Shown: positions 24,545-36,374 of the stretch, one piece after another
Numbering within the stretch: the first letter of the stretch is position 1
Layout: each line of letters begins with the position of its first letter
DNA from: Dipteris shenzhenensis
Taxonomy: Eukaryota > Polypodiophyta > Polypodiopsida > Gleicheniales
Assembly (NCBI GenBank): GCA_047967505.1
Contig: CM106538.1
DNA: 64,000 nt
Direction: 5' to 3' (one strand)
Notes under the pieces: generated by a model
Database searches by the model: none
The model's input: only the letters and a program-made list of their open reading frames with translations
Told to the model about the DNA's origin: nothing
Made by a program: the position numbers and the translations under genes

Positions 24545-24757
24545 TCCCCCTCCTTCTCCCTCTCCCTCTCCCCTCCCCTCTTCCTCTTCCCTCTTCCTCA
24601 CGTGAAACCACATTGCAAATCCGGAGGCCGCTTGAGTGACACTTGCGGACAGCTCGTGCTATGCATTTCTCCCACAAGGAGTAGCTAGGAGTGGAGGCTC
24701 CCTCAGCATATCTTCAACTACCCCATGACACATGAGTCACCACTAAGACCCACTACA
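24545..24757 (+). repeat. Truncated 3' LTR of Gypsy element
   Basis: Only the last ~210 bases of the LTR remain, matching about 16465-16677 and ending CACTACA. The upstream LTR and the end of pol are deleted together. The junction lies in a CT-rich stretch shared by both sides. Confidence 0.85.
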
Positions 24758-25398
24758 AACTTACACTTCTTCAAATATTTAGAGGCCATAATTACAAACT
24801 ATTACATAAGAGTCTGCCATCATTTGTGTACTCTCATCTAGTAAGAGCTACTAAGTTTCAGTTGCAAGTTGTGCCTAGATGAAAGAGAGGCAAGAGTGTC
24901 TCCAAAATGGATTTAGACATGCATGAGCACATCATGGGGTATCTCGGAGTACTGGACGACTAAGACAATACAAGAAAATGCATTTTAAGGAAAATGTATT
25001 CCACCTATCCTGGAAAAATGAAAAATATATTTACAATCGGCTTTCATTTAGTAAATCCCAAACCCAACTGCGCTTGTTTTATAACCACACTGCGCTTGTT
25101 TCATATAAATCCCAAAGAGTAAATCTCCACTGCACTTGTTTTACAACAATTGCGCTTGGTTTTTATAGTAAATCCCAACCCACCATGCTTGTTTTAGTAA
25201 TCCCAAATGAAGGAAAATTTATGCCACTTATCTTGTAGAACCACCGACTGGTGACCACAAATCTTGAACAAATGAATTGTATGCCATTCATATTGTAATA
25301 ATTGAAGGAACCTACTGCAATGGTGGCATTGAATTCTTGTGTAACCAACCACCACACTGGTTGCCATCCTAAAATAGCTCATATAAGTGCAATTGTCG

Positions 25399-25516
25399 AT
25401 ATGGCCCTTGAGGGGTCCCCTTTAGGAGAGTAAGGGCCATACTGACATGCCAGTAGACATATAGGGCATGTTGATGTGGCCTTTGCCCCTAAGGGGGACC
25501 CCTCAAGGGTCCATAT
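25399..25516. repeat. 118-bp inverted repeat (possible MITE or foldback)
   Basis: ATATGGCCCTTGAGGGGTCC at the left end pairs with GGACCCCTCAAGGGTCCATA at the right, about 40-base imperfect arms around a ~40-base centre. No clear target duplication. No coding content. The surrounding 24758-25390 holds diffuse repeats of GCGCTTGTTTTATA-type phrases. Confidence 0.6.
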
Positions 25517-25536
25517 ATTGTATGCAAGTAGCCACT

Positions 25537-25690
25537 GCACTAGTGACCACTTATCCTATACTACCACTGTGCTAGTTGTTGCGATCCTTTAAAAAAGGAA
25601 ACTTGTGAGACCACTTATCCTATACTACCACCGTGTTGGTTGTGATCCTAAAATGGCTTGTTTGTATAAAGGAAGTTTCTAAAATAGCTT
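25537..25690 (+). repeat. Short direct duplications
   Basis: CCACTTATCCTATACTACCA occurs near 25547 and again near 25612. GGCTTGTTTGTATAAAGGA occurs near 25653, with TAGCTTGTTTGTATAAAGGA near 25685. These are overlapping small duplications in non-coding DNA. Confidence 0.75.
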
Positions 25691-26639
25691 GTTTGTATAA
25701 AGGATAATTGTATTTGAATGGTTGCAAACTTTTGAAAACTCTAGCAATAATTAAAGAGTGGTTTCATTGACAATTGAATAGATTCATCTCATACATTGAG
25801 GCCTTTTAGCTACATCTGGTCGCTTGGAGGTCTTTTATGTATATCTAGAAGATGGGAACTTTTCACTCCTTTCCTTTAAGGGCTAGTTCCACATTTAACT
25901 TTATGCTTTGAGCTCCCTTCATCAGGTCACTTTGAGCTCTTTGGGCTACATCCACTCCCTAATAGAAGGATCAGCCCTGATGGGGGGATTGGCCCTTCTT
26001 CATGAGGCTCAAGCTTGGGCTTCTTTAGGCTCCTTTCTTTTAGGGGTTGGTTCTTCCTTTCAAGGCCCTTTCTTTTTTACTTGTAGGCCCACTTGGCCAT
26101 TTCCATTGCAATGTCTAATTTCTCGTTGTGGATAGCTACAGTAGGCATGCATGATTGATGTTTCTGTGATGCAGGCAGAAACCACAAGCAGGTCCTTTGT
26201 AAAGTGAGTTTTCATCCACAAACACCTCAGATCAAAACACATGCAAAGGGTGGCTGCACTTGGGCCATTGGATCATGTACTCATGTATGATGTGCAAATG
26301 GCAAACCATGCCCATCACATCTCAAGAGGATAGTCATCCGGTTTAACTATTGTGGTTGTCAAGGCCACAATCTAACCCTCTACACTAACAAGCTATTTCT
26401 TGATTCCTTCTTGCCTCAACGTGAGGGTGTGGAAATTATCTTCTAGCACCTCCACTTAGTGCTCACTCGCTGTAACAATTCTATCTGATTCTATCAGCTC
26501 TACTGCTCTTGAATCTGACAAAATTGGCTTAGCAACATCTGCGCAGGTCTCTTCCCAGAGATCCACTCTATGTTGGCTTTTTAGTCAGGACGGAGGACTA
26601 CTTTTTAAAGCTTTCAAGAGCCATGGCAAGCTCAAATAG

Positions 26640-27690
26640 AGCCCTAGTGTAGTTTAATTTTAGGGAATCGTACAAATGCTACCAAAATTACACTTCTCTT
26701 TTTCTTCTTCACTGTGGCTACTCTTTGCTCGATCTGCATCCTTCCTTGACTTTGAATCTCTCCCATAGCTCCTGCATCAATGCTCTGGTTTTTGCATTTT
26801 GCCTTTTTAGTTTCCTCCTTATTGATGTTCAATTCATTCTCCATTCTGAAAAGCCCTTGGTAAAGAGCCTTCTTTTTTACACTTTGATCTTTAAGAACTT
26901 TTTTCATTCATGCTAGCTCTCGCTCCACTTTGTCCCCATCCATTCTATCATCAAGCTGCTGATATATAGTAGATTGATGCACTTCTCTTATTGTTCTCTT
27001 ATATGCCTTTCCATCTTAGCCATTTTTTTAGCAGCTTAATTTGCCCTCGTGCCTACAAGGCCTTCACTTCTACCTCCTCCACCTTGGCTTATGCACCCTC
27101 CTTGAGATTTCTCTCATGTAGCACTGCCTTTGCTACATCAGTGGCTTTCATATGTAGAAACTTCATCTTCCGATCATATTTCTCAAAAACCAATTTGAGG
27201 GAAGTCCCCATTAGGTGCATAGCAACCCCAATTGGCTAAGATGACAATTTGGATTTGCCATCCCTGAAATTCTTCAAATTAGTCATCACACTCCTAGAGA
27301 TCGCCTTTGAGAAAGAGACCATACGTCCGCTCAATTCCTCTACTACTGCTTGAACATGCCAGAACTTCAAGGTTATTCTCGTACCAAGATTGATACTACC
27401 TTGTCTAGTTTAATACATCCAGAACATATGTTGGCAAGCCCAAAACATTGACTCCACCATCTACACTGATCTGAGCATTGGGGTATAAAGCTTTAATGCC
27501 ATTTCTCTTCCATGACTTCTTCAAGAATTATGCTTGCAAATTTCCTCCAAGAATGCCTAGGACCTTTTCAATCATGCTTTCACTGATGTTAATCTTCTAA
27601 TTTTGACAAACAATGTATCCATCCTTCATGTTCACTTCATATATAAACTTGGTGAAGTTAGAGAGAGAATCCAAATCAAGCTTTCAAAAG
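26640..27690 (-). pseudogene. Decayed coding remnant, family unknown
   Basis: On the minus strand long stretches read as protein-like sequence broken by stops. These include a piece around 27650-27430 (EVNMKDGYIVCQN, EKVLGILGGN), one around 27300-27100 (MTNLKNFRDGKSKL, KYDRKMKFLHMKATDVAKAV), and a lysine-rich, helix-prone piece at 26907-26644 (NELNINKEETKKAK). I do not recognise the family. It could be a fossil of an element-borne protein rather than a cellular gene. Confidence 0.3.
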
Positions 27691-28079
27691 ACTGTGTGAG
27701 GAGCTCTGTTATGTCACAATTTCAAAGTTAGGGAAGGAATGATTGTGTGAGGAGATCTTGCATGTCATGATTTTGAGAATTGGTGAGGAAATATTGTGTG
27801 AGAAGCTCTCACACTATGAAGAGGGGGAGGACAAATTGTGTGACACACTCTCAGACTGTGCAGAGATGGAGGAGCAGGATGACACATTTGGGAGCTTGGT
27901 GTGCCCAAGGGAATCCATTGTGAGAGGGGATATAAATTGCAAGAAGAGTGCAATAGAGAAAGGTCGAGAGGTAATGGTGAAGGGAGTTGGAAATGGCAAA
28001 GGAGTCCTTATGATCTAGAAGAAATAGTGAAGATGAAAAAATGAAATAAGTTAAAAATGGTATATGAAATGGAATATTA

Positions 28080-29180
28080 GAGGCTTAAGTAGAGTCAAGG
28101 CCACCGTGGTGGTCTGGCTCAAGTGAGGGCCATTGCGGTGGTTGGTTCAGGCTCAAATTGGTAGCTAAACCATAAGTCTTTTTCCACCAAAATAATTCAA
28201 CGTGCATGTAGTTGGGTAGAGTGTAGCTGATTGCCAGCCACCATAGTGGCTCCATGGTTATTTGGATGGTTGGCATGTAAATAATTGGTGGCTCAAATTT
28301 TGATTAATCAAATGCTATAGTGGCAGTACGACCTAGCTTGCATGCAATTTAATTACCACTTAATTAGTAGTCACTGGCATAGCATCTCCTTCATGATTAT
28401 TTGTAGGGCACCACCAGGCTTGCATGCAATCTGAGGGTGCATTGAATGCATTTGTAATGTGTGCAATCTTACCAATGTCACAGGCAATATTTCTTGTCCA
28501 TGATTTGTGGAGGTGCACTAGTCACCGATATGCATGCCATTTAATTACCACTTAATTCAGTCACCGGCATGGTGGCTCCTTCATGATTATTTGGATGTCC
28601 CGACTATGTTTAGTACAACTAATTACCAGTCATCACGGTGGATGTGATCAAATAGCGGCTCATGACTCTATAATTGGAGGGGCTTGCATGTGATTATTTT
28701 TGGGATATTTATTTTTAGTGCAATAAATTTCAGTCATTGTAGTGGCATGTGAAATAGTGGCTCATGACTCTATAATTGGATGGGCTTGCATGGCGGTGAT
28801 TATTTTTGGGGAAAAACAAGAAATCTAGTCCCAGTCATCGCGGTGCCCTCACCTTTGATTAGAAGGCCAAATTTTACTATTTTTTAAGGCCTTTTGATGG
28901 GATTTTGCATGGCAAAGAATATCTGCAAAAGACAACACTGCTCGGGCAGCTAAGCATGTGATTAATTGGTGGCTCAATTTTTTGATTAATTAAAGATGGC
29001 TCATGATTATTTGGATGGCACCACCATGCATGCAGTCACCATGGTGGCTCGAATTTTGATAAATTTAAGGTGGCTTATTAAGATGTCTCATGATTAATTG
29101 GATGGCACCACTAGGCCTCTAGTCACCGTGGTGGCTTGAATTTTGATTAATTTAAGATGGCTCATCAATATTAGAGTGTG
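28080..29180. repeat. Diffuse degenerate repeats with CACCGTGGTGG-type dyads
   Basis: Phrases such as TGGTGGCTCAAATTTTGATT, GCATGCAATTTAATTACCAC and CATGATTATTTGGATGGCAC recur irregularly for about 1.1 kb, often next to ACCGTGGTGGCT-like short dyads. No reading frame is shared. Origin unknown. Confidence 0.6.
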
Positions 29181-29237
29181 ACTCTTACTATTTAACCGTG
29201 GCTCTGAATATGGGTAATGCTATTTGGCTACCTTGCT

Positions 29238-29340
29238 CTCATCCACCCCTGCTCTGCTACTTTGCTCCATGCTCCCTCCTCTAGCTATCATCCACCTTTG
29301 CTCTGCTACTTTGATCCATGCTTCCTCCTCCAGCTCCTAT
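29238..29340 (+). repeat. Direct duplication, about 52 bp
   Basis: CATCCACCCCTGCTCTGCTA (about 29239) and CATCCACCTTTGCTCTGCTA (about 29289) head two similar ~50-base copies ending in TCCTCC.AGCT. Short CCACTCATCCACTC units follow. Confidence 0.8.
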
Positions 29341-29919
29341 CCACTCATCCACTCCCCTACTCATCCACTCCACTGCTCACCCACTCTTTTAACCATGGAA
29401 AGAACCGCATGGAATGCAACCAATAATACTACTCCCCTCGATAAAACATGATCCCAATCTTGACTACTTTCTCATACAAGGTCATTGTGTTGCACTTGTA
29501 AGGAAGTGAAATGATTGCCCTTGTGGAATGTCTTCGTAATCTCCATCCATTACCCCCACATCTCCGAGTCACCACCTTGGATGACATGCATGCATCTGGA
29601 ATATTTATGGCTATGCTCTATGGATTCCCTGAAGACGTTCACGAAGGGCTAATAATTTTTAGGACAGAGTTTTCTCATATTGTTGTCGAGGTCAAATTCT
29701 GATTCTTGCATTTGTGTACAGTCTTTGGCCTCTCTATCGGCCTCTCCATCATCTCCTCTATTGGCTCCTCAAAAATTTGGATGTAGCAAGCTGGGTTGGC
29801 CTCTGTGAATATGATAATGTATAGTGTTCTATCAGCACAGCAAGCCTCAATGAGGCTCTCAATAATACTTAGTTGTACAAATATCCTCTTTGTAACTTTT
29901 TCTCAATAAAGCTCATAAC

Positions 29920-30245
29920 CACTCAGCAATGGCTAACTGATTATCCTCGCCAGATGTAATCTTTTGGGCTCTAAGGCTCTCAGCAATTGTAGAGTTGTTA
30001 TAAATATAATCTCTATTGTTCAAATTTTACTCCATGATACTCCTAGCAATTGCTAAGTTGTTAGGTTTTATAAATTGTCTTTGGATGTAGATGTAATCTC
30101 TTCTGTTTGATTTTTGCTAGATGAGCCTCTCATCAATTGCTGATTTGTTATAAATTATCTTTGGATGCAATCTCTTTGTTCAAATTTTACTCTAAGCAAT
30201 GGTGCCTGAGTTGTTATACTTGCCAAATGTAATCTCTCTCTTTTA
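29920..30245 (+). repeat. Degenerate tandem repeat, roughly 100-bp unit
   Basis: The phrase AGCAATTGCTAAGTTGTTA and relatives (AGCAATTGTAGAGTTGTTA, ATCAATTGCTGATTTGTTA), followed by TAATCTCT and TTCAAATTTTACTC, occurs three to four times. Confidence 0.7.
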
Positions 30246-30327
30246 AGTTTCAACTTTCATATAAATAATACTATTATTGCAATCGTTGTTATTTCTGGTA
30301 GCAATCGTTGTTGCAAGCGATTGGTGC

Positions 30328-30670
30328 ATAAGGAAATACATTTTCCTTGGTTTAGGATTAATTGCAAGCATCACTAAAATATTTCTAAGGATGAGTGTGA
30401 TGGTTGCAAGGAAATACATTTTCCTTGGTTTAGGATTAACTGCAACCCACACTAAAATAGAACCAACGTGGTGGTGCACAAGGAAATATATTTTCCTTAA
30501 TTTAAAAAGAAAAATGTTTAGCTTTGTACAACCACCACACTAAAATAGAACTAGCATGATGGTTGCAAGAAAATAGATTTTCCTCGGTTTAGGATTAACT
30601 GCAACCCACACTATAATAGAACCAGCGTGGTATGGTTGCGTATAATGGAATACGGTTTCCTTCATTCACG
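30328..30670 (+). repeat. Five-copy tandem repeat with internal dyad
   Basis: AAGGAAATACATTTTCCTT or a variant starts at about 30330, 30408, 30480, 30568 and 30645, spacing 72-88 bases. Each copy has a near-palindromic start followed by GGTTTAGGATTAA and CACACTAAAATAGAACCA. Non-coding. Confidence 0.85.
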
Positions 30671-32239
30671 ATTAACTTTTAACCCATTGGTTTAAAGTAT
30701 TGATTTCACTCTCATTATAGTATAACAACATGTTGTTCCAATCGATGGCACCTAAAAGAACGTAAATTAAGAAAGGGGACCCCTCAATGTGAAATATATA
30801 TGAACAATTGTGGGACTCCAATGTCTCACGTGACCCAGCTAATGAATGAAAATATGTTATTCTTTGGTTTAATTAGGAGTAGCTACAGCCCACCACTAAA
30901 ATACCTCCAAGAACTAGCACTATGGTTGCACCAAGCCAGCGTTAGCATGGTGGTCATGAATGTAGATCAACATGGAAAAGCTACGCATAGATGAAAGGTG
31001 GCAATCTATGGGTAGATGATAGCTAGTGAGCTGGGGGTAAATGACAGGACAAATTGTGGACAGAGTCTGATGCACAAAGATGAAGCACGGAGACTATGCA
31101 AAGGAGGGCATATATGCTTGTGTAGTGACATGTGTCGAGATCTGATATGTTCTAGAACAACAAGTTTTGATAGATTGTGTCTCATTATTGCACCAGTAAG
31201 GAAATCATTACACTGAGAAAATTTCCAATGGGAGCAAGAGTCCACTCAAAATTTAAAATATTGCCCACCAACGCATCATGTCGCGGCCCCAAAGTTACCC
31301 TTAAAATAAATTGCCTGCACCCGATTGTGCATTGACCCATTCAGGTAAGTTCTAAGAAAGAACAACTATCGACCTAGCTTTACCACTAGCTGATTTACCT
31401 TGCATGCTATTGATTCAACAAGGCCTTGTATGCATCTTATAAGAAATTAAAACTATTCTCCTTACCTTGACTTGCACTTCGTTCAACCTCTTTGATCCTT
31501 TTAGACATGGATTTGGGAACATCTGTAGTCAAATTGCATGGGTCAAGGACCTTCTTCGGTTGAGACTTCTCTTCTAGTGCCCTTTTACTATGATATGCTT
31601 TAGGCATCTCTTCTTCCTAGATTCCATTATATCCACCTTCTACAAAGGATGGCTCCACCGCCCCATGTAATCTTGGAAAGGGGATGCTTGGAGGTGCACA
31701 TCACCTTTAGAATTTGTATTAGCCATTCTTGCAAAATCCAAGCAATCATCAACAACCATCCCCATGATCGTTACATTAGAAGGATGTTCTAAAGCCATAC
31801 ATGTAACCCAATTCAATGTTGAGGCGAATCAAACTACACTTAAATTTTCCCTTCTTGCCAACCACAAGTCACGGCTCTCCTTCGGATTTATTAGAACGAT
31901 AAACCATCTTATCCACCTCTGCCCTATTAGAACGATCAACCATCTTATCCACCACCCAACTCTCCTATGTATGTTGATATTCCTCTAGCTGGTCATTGGC
32001 ATCACTCGAGGAAAGATTTCTCTTACGAGACTCTTGCACAGCAATAGTAATGTCATCCACCTTGTCACCAAGAGCAAGTGCAGTGCAACCTTCTAAGATA
32101 GTTTCTTGCATAGTTGGTCGTGGATCTATAAACGAAGCATGCATTGGGGAATGCACCCAATGACACTTGTAAAGAAATGACCACACCATTGAGTAGCTCA
32201 ATGTTCACAAATTTAGGGGTATCTTGGCTTCGATCCCAA

Positions 32240-32943
32240 AGTATCCAAGCCCTCCTATGATTCGGCGGAGATTTTCATGGAGGTGCCAACACCATGCGAC
32301 TCAAAAATGTTGCAATCCACTCAACCATATTTCCAAATATCATAGGGAGAGTTGGGAAATCCACTGGGAAATCATGGAACAAAAATTCATCAACACTAAA
32401 CATAGGATTTCATAGAATGACCAATACTATCAAACAAACAAAAAAAATTGAACGACCAACCAACACATCCCTAAGATTTTTTGACACTAGCCTAATTAAG
32501 AAAAAACCCTTTCCCAAGAAATCTTGCAAATCCAAATTCGGGGCTATCACAGTCATAAGGGGGTCATAAGAAAGGAATTCCTCTAGCTCAGTAAGCAACA
32601 ATGGGACATTAACACTAAATAATAAATATAAAAACCACCTTTAGCAAGGCGACTTTAGCATCTAGAAAGAAGCAGACAGTAGCGCATGTAGTAGCATGCT
32701 TCTTTTTGGATTCAAACCAAGGCTTTCTCGCCACCTCTTTAGAATGCATTTGAGATTTTGCATGCCAGTAGCTTTTTTTACAAGATCGTCATCAAGCTTG
32801 AAAGTAATTTTATATGAATCTTGCTCTAATAATACTCCAAATGCGGTATTGGGAGTCATTGAGTCTCCCTTTGTCACCCAAAAGCACTTGTTTCCAATTA
32901 AGGGGATAGTAAATTGCACTTTCAAAAGCTTGATGCGATACAA
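32240..32943 (-). pseudogene. DUF4283-like remnant (LINE ORF1-type nucleic-acid-binding protein)
   Basis: Reading leftward from 32600 one frame gives LDLQDFLGKGFFLIRLVSKN, then after one stop (TGA where Trp is expected, near 32410) NPMFSVDEFLFHDFPVDF and LPMIFGNMVEWIA. This pattern, a KGFFLIRF-like strand, then PW(N)P-F, then PVW-LPNLP-FW, is that of DUF4283, found in ORF1-like proteins of plant L1-type LINEs. An upstream piece (32943-32662) reads CFWVTKGDSMTP and KITFKLDDDLVKKA and may be its N-terminal part. Neither endonuclease nor RT was found nearby, so only a fragment remains. Confidence 0.42.
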
Positions 32944-33814
32944 AAAAGATGGAGATGATTTTCCATGCTTACTTTACAAATTGGCAAAATATCCTTTGAG
33001 TTGAAAACGTGGACATTAGCAATCTCCACAATATAAAGATTAATGTAAATTAAATTGCAGGCCTTCCTTTTCTTTACTGTAAGAAGACGAGTGACCAAAA
33101 CCTTACAAGAGTCAAAGGCACTAGCTTTCTCTAAGAGGCTTGTATTGAACTTGATATGTTAGCTGCTATCAATGTGATAGGAGCGCCTTTTCAGAGTTAA
33201 CTAGACAACTCTGATCCCTTGCACCAAGCGGCAAAGAGCAACAAATAATTGCTTGGTAGTTATATCTTGAAAGTATGTAGTCAGATATAGTGTCACTATT
33301 TACTGCTTCTGGAGGGTTGGCTATGGGTATTGTGCCCAATTTAGTAGTCATTTTTTGTAATGGTCATTTTTCTAGGATTGACCATCTCTTATACAATATA
33401 AGTAGGCATGTTTATGTAATTAAAAAAGAAGAAGCTCTTCTTACTCTATATGAAGGAGGGTGGGAGGCACAAGATTTTGCCATAGGTTGGTCAAGGGAGA
33501 GCCTCCAAGCACCATGTGTCACATGGTTGGAAAGTAAAGAGAGTGAGAAGAGGGAGAGCCTCCATGTGCAACTAGGTAGTGGGAGATTGCAAGAGGTAGG
33601 AGTGGAGCATTGAATGCTTTGCTTCATTTTGAAATCATGGCAAGTGCATTGAAGTCTTCTTCCACCTCTTTCTGGAAAAAAAGTCTCTTTTCACCTGCCA
33701 CTCCTCCAGAGATCAACCTCTCCTATGACACTCACACTTCTCCTCTGCTATGATGCTCATGCTTGCACATCCACTCTGACTCTCATGCTTGCATCTCTGC
33801 TCATGCTCATGCAA

Positions 33815-34010
33815 TGTCAGACCTCCAGACTCCACAGCTCATGTTGAAGCACGACTCACATGCAGACCTCCAGACTCCAGAGCTTTGATGCAGACCTATA
33901 GACTCCAAAGCGGGAACATGCTCTCATGCAGACCTTTAGACTTGAGCATGTCAGAGCATGGTGACCTCCATGCTCTCACCCAGTCCTCTGACCTCCACGT
34001 TGACCTGAAA
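33815..34010 (+). repeat. Short repeated phrase CAGACCTCCAGACTCCA
   Basis: CAGACCTCCAGACTCCA or a close variant occurs at about 33820, 33863, 33891 and 33930 with related GACCTCCA pieces after. Probably replication-slippage derived. Two similar GTGATTCTGTTCCTTGG-type copies follow at 34107 and 34162. Confidence 0.7.
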
Positions 34011-34529
34011 ACGTCCAGGCTCTGAGTGGTTGTTACACACACTTTGCCCACAAACTCAAGTGTATCGACCCACCTCCTCCTGACAAACTTCTCCTCCTCC
34101 TAACAACCGTGATTCTGTTCCTTGGTGATAGGTGATAAGTGGCACCTCCTTTTGACAATCATGATTTTGTTCCTTGGCAACTAGGTGATCAATGGTGAAT
34201 TGTGATTTCACTGTCTCTACGGTACCTGCCAACTGCCAAAAGGTCATCATGCACTAGTCAGGAAAGGCATCAAAATTATAGATGCACATAGAACTAACGA
34301 GCATTGCAGTATGAACAAATAACGTGACTTGCAATGTCCTCAGTGTGTACAGACCACCATCTACAAAATACCACATTTTTATATCATACCTTGAAAACAT
34401 CCTAACACAAAAAAATAAAATTATATTCCTAACAATCTTGTTGGGGGATTCCATGCCTCTTCAGGAGTACCACCATCCAAACTCTTACTAGGTGATCTAT
34501 TGATCACATGCACTACAGTCTTCATTGCC

Positions 34530-36374
34530 TCAGCCCAAAAACCACCAGAAAGACTTGCTTTTTTGCAACTCGATTTTGCTCTGGAGTACGAGGGGATGTG
34601 AGCTCCTTCTTAATCCCACGTGTATCACAGAAATGCTGAAAGTCATGAGAGAGATACTCTCCACCATTGTCAGTCCGTAGGCATTTAAGCATTCTACCTG
34701 ACTCTCAACCAAGGCCAACCATTTCTGAAATACCTGGAACACATCACTCTTCCGAGCTATAGCATAAGCCCACACTTTCCTAGTTGCATCATCAATGAAT
34801 GTCACATAGTATTCAACCCCACCTAATGACCGTGTAGGCATGGGACCACATACGTCTGAATGCACCAAATCAAGCTTTTCAAACTCTTTCTTTCCCCTTC
34901 TTTTATGGGCTGATTTAGTCTGCTTCCCATAGAGACAGTGCTCACAAAATTCAAAATCAAAGAAACTCAAATGCGGTACATAACCCAAATGGCATAAGAG
35001 TTTCATTCCATTCTGGCTCATGTGCCCCAACCTGCAATGCCATAAAGAAGTGCTTGGGTGCTCGGTTATTGCAACAACATGATCAAATATTCCTGATACA
35101 TGTAAGGGATACAAAGTCCCACACTTGGCACCCCTAGCCAAAAGCATAGAGCCCTTCTGAATTTTCCAACTCTGAAAGCCAAAAGTGGTGTGAAAACCAC
35201 CATCATCTAGTTGACCCACTGAAATAAGACTCTTGGTCAACTTAGGCACATGTCTCACATGTTTCAAAATAAATGCAGACCCATTTGCAAAAGAAAACTT
35301 TATGTCACCTACTCCCACTATGTCACATGCATAGTCATTTCCAAGATGCACATAACATGTCTTTCCACTGTCATAAGTGGAGAACCATTCCCTATGGGGA
35401 GTAACATGGAATGAAGCACCAAAATCCAAAATCTAATCCTGGGAATATGCATCATCTGAAGTGGTAAGCAACTCTGCAGATAAAGTAGACATGAAGAGAA
35501 CGTCATTGTCACTATCATGTGTGACTACATTGATCTCCTCGCTCTTCACTTTTCCTTTGTCCTCCCTTGGACTCTCTTCCTTTTGATTTGCACCCCAATT
35601 TGCATTCTTTTTCTTATCCTTTTGCTCTCTTTTCAGCTTGTAGCAATCCTTTTTCATATGGCCCTTCTTGCCACAGTGGTAACACTCAATGTTCCGTGCC
35701 TTGGACTTCCCTCTTTCTTGGGATTTCCCCCTGAACTGTGATCTTCCCCTTTTCACATTTAAGGCTGCATCCTGCTTGTTGCCATCCATAGACTTCCATC
35801 TAATCTCCTCGGCCAACAAGCTACCCACAACATCATCAAATTTCAGTACTCCACCAAGTGCAGAGTTACTAACAGCTGTATGGAAGGTATCCCATGAGGA
35901 TGGCAATGAACATAAGAGATATATTGCCTTAGTCTCCGCATCAAAATTCATCTTCTGAGCCTGAAGCTGGCTGAAAATAATATTGAATTCATTCAAGTGA
36001 GAAGCAATGGAGACCCCTTCCTTCATGTGCAGCTCAAACAACCTCTTCATGAGGTAAACTTTATTAGAGGCAATTTCCTTCTCATAAGTGGCACACAGTT
36101 TCTTCCACAAATCTTCCGTAGTCTGCTCATTTACTATTGTGAAATAAACTAACTCTGCAAGATGAAGTCTGATAGTAGACTTTCCTAATGCATCCAACTT
36201 ATTCCAATCATCCTCAGACATATCTGCTGGCTTAGCTTCAATACCTGCCAAGGGTTTAATCTGCTTCTTTTGAATAAGCACATCCCTTATTTGTTCTTTC
36301 CACAAAGAAAAGTTTGTCCCATCAAACTTTTTAATGCTGAAAGCCTCCTTTTCAAACATGGAAGAGGATGCCAT
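34530..36374 (-). pseudogene. Copia gag-pol pseudogene (gag, protease, partial integrase)
   Basis: Gag begins MASSSMFEKEAFSIKKFDG at 36374 and continues as a UBN2-type capsid to a perfect zinc knuckle CYHCGKKGHMKKDC near 35680. Gag and pol share one frame, interrupted by a single TAG at 35430-35432 where Trp is expected. The protease active site reads LDFGASFH instead of the usual D-S/T-G-A. The GAG-pre-integrase domain follows (LWHCRLGHMSQNGMKLL, FCEHCLYGKQ), then LVHSDVCGPMPTRSLGG and YYVTFIDDATRKVW of the integrase core. Frameshifts after about 34690 end the frame. An alternative start at 36398 adds eight residues. Confidence 0.85.

Larger units (their letters stand above)
15570..24757 (+). 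mobile_element. Decayed Ty3/Gypsy LTR element with deleted 3' end
   Basis: Order is 5' LTR, primer site, leader, gag, protease, RT, RNase H, integrase, then a 3' LTR fragment. The Ty3/Gypsy order (integrase after RT/RNase H) is clear. The primer site resembles the tRNA-Asp type used by Tat/Athila-like elements, and the long gag leader and the DGG-type protease fit that group. The 5' edge is uncertain because the matching part of the 3' LTR is gone. No target duplication could be found. Many stops and frameshifts make it inactive. Confidence 0.8.

Noticed and set aside
28085-30543. Direct-repeat/spacer pattern resembling a CRISPR
   Set aside because: Eukaryotic DNA, repeat units diverged and spacing irregular; ordinary tandem repeats.
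34056-34440. 3' LTR for the minus-strand Copia at 34440-38020
   Set aside because: No stretch here matches the 37828-38020 LTR, so the element is treated as truncated.
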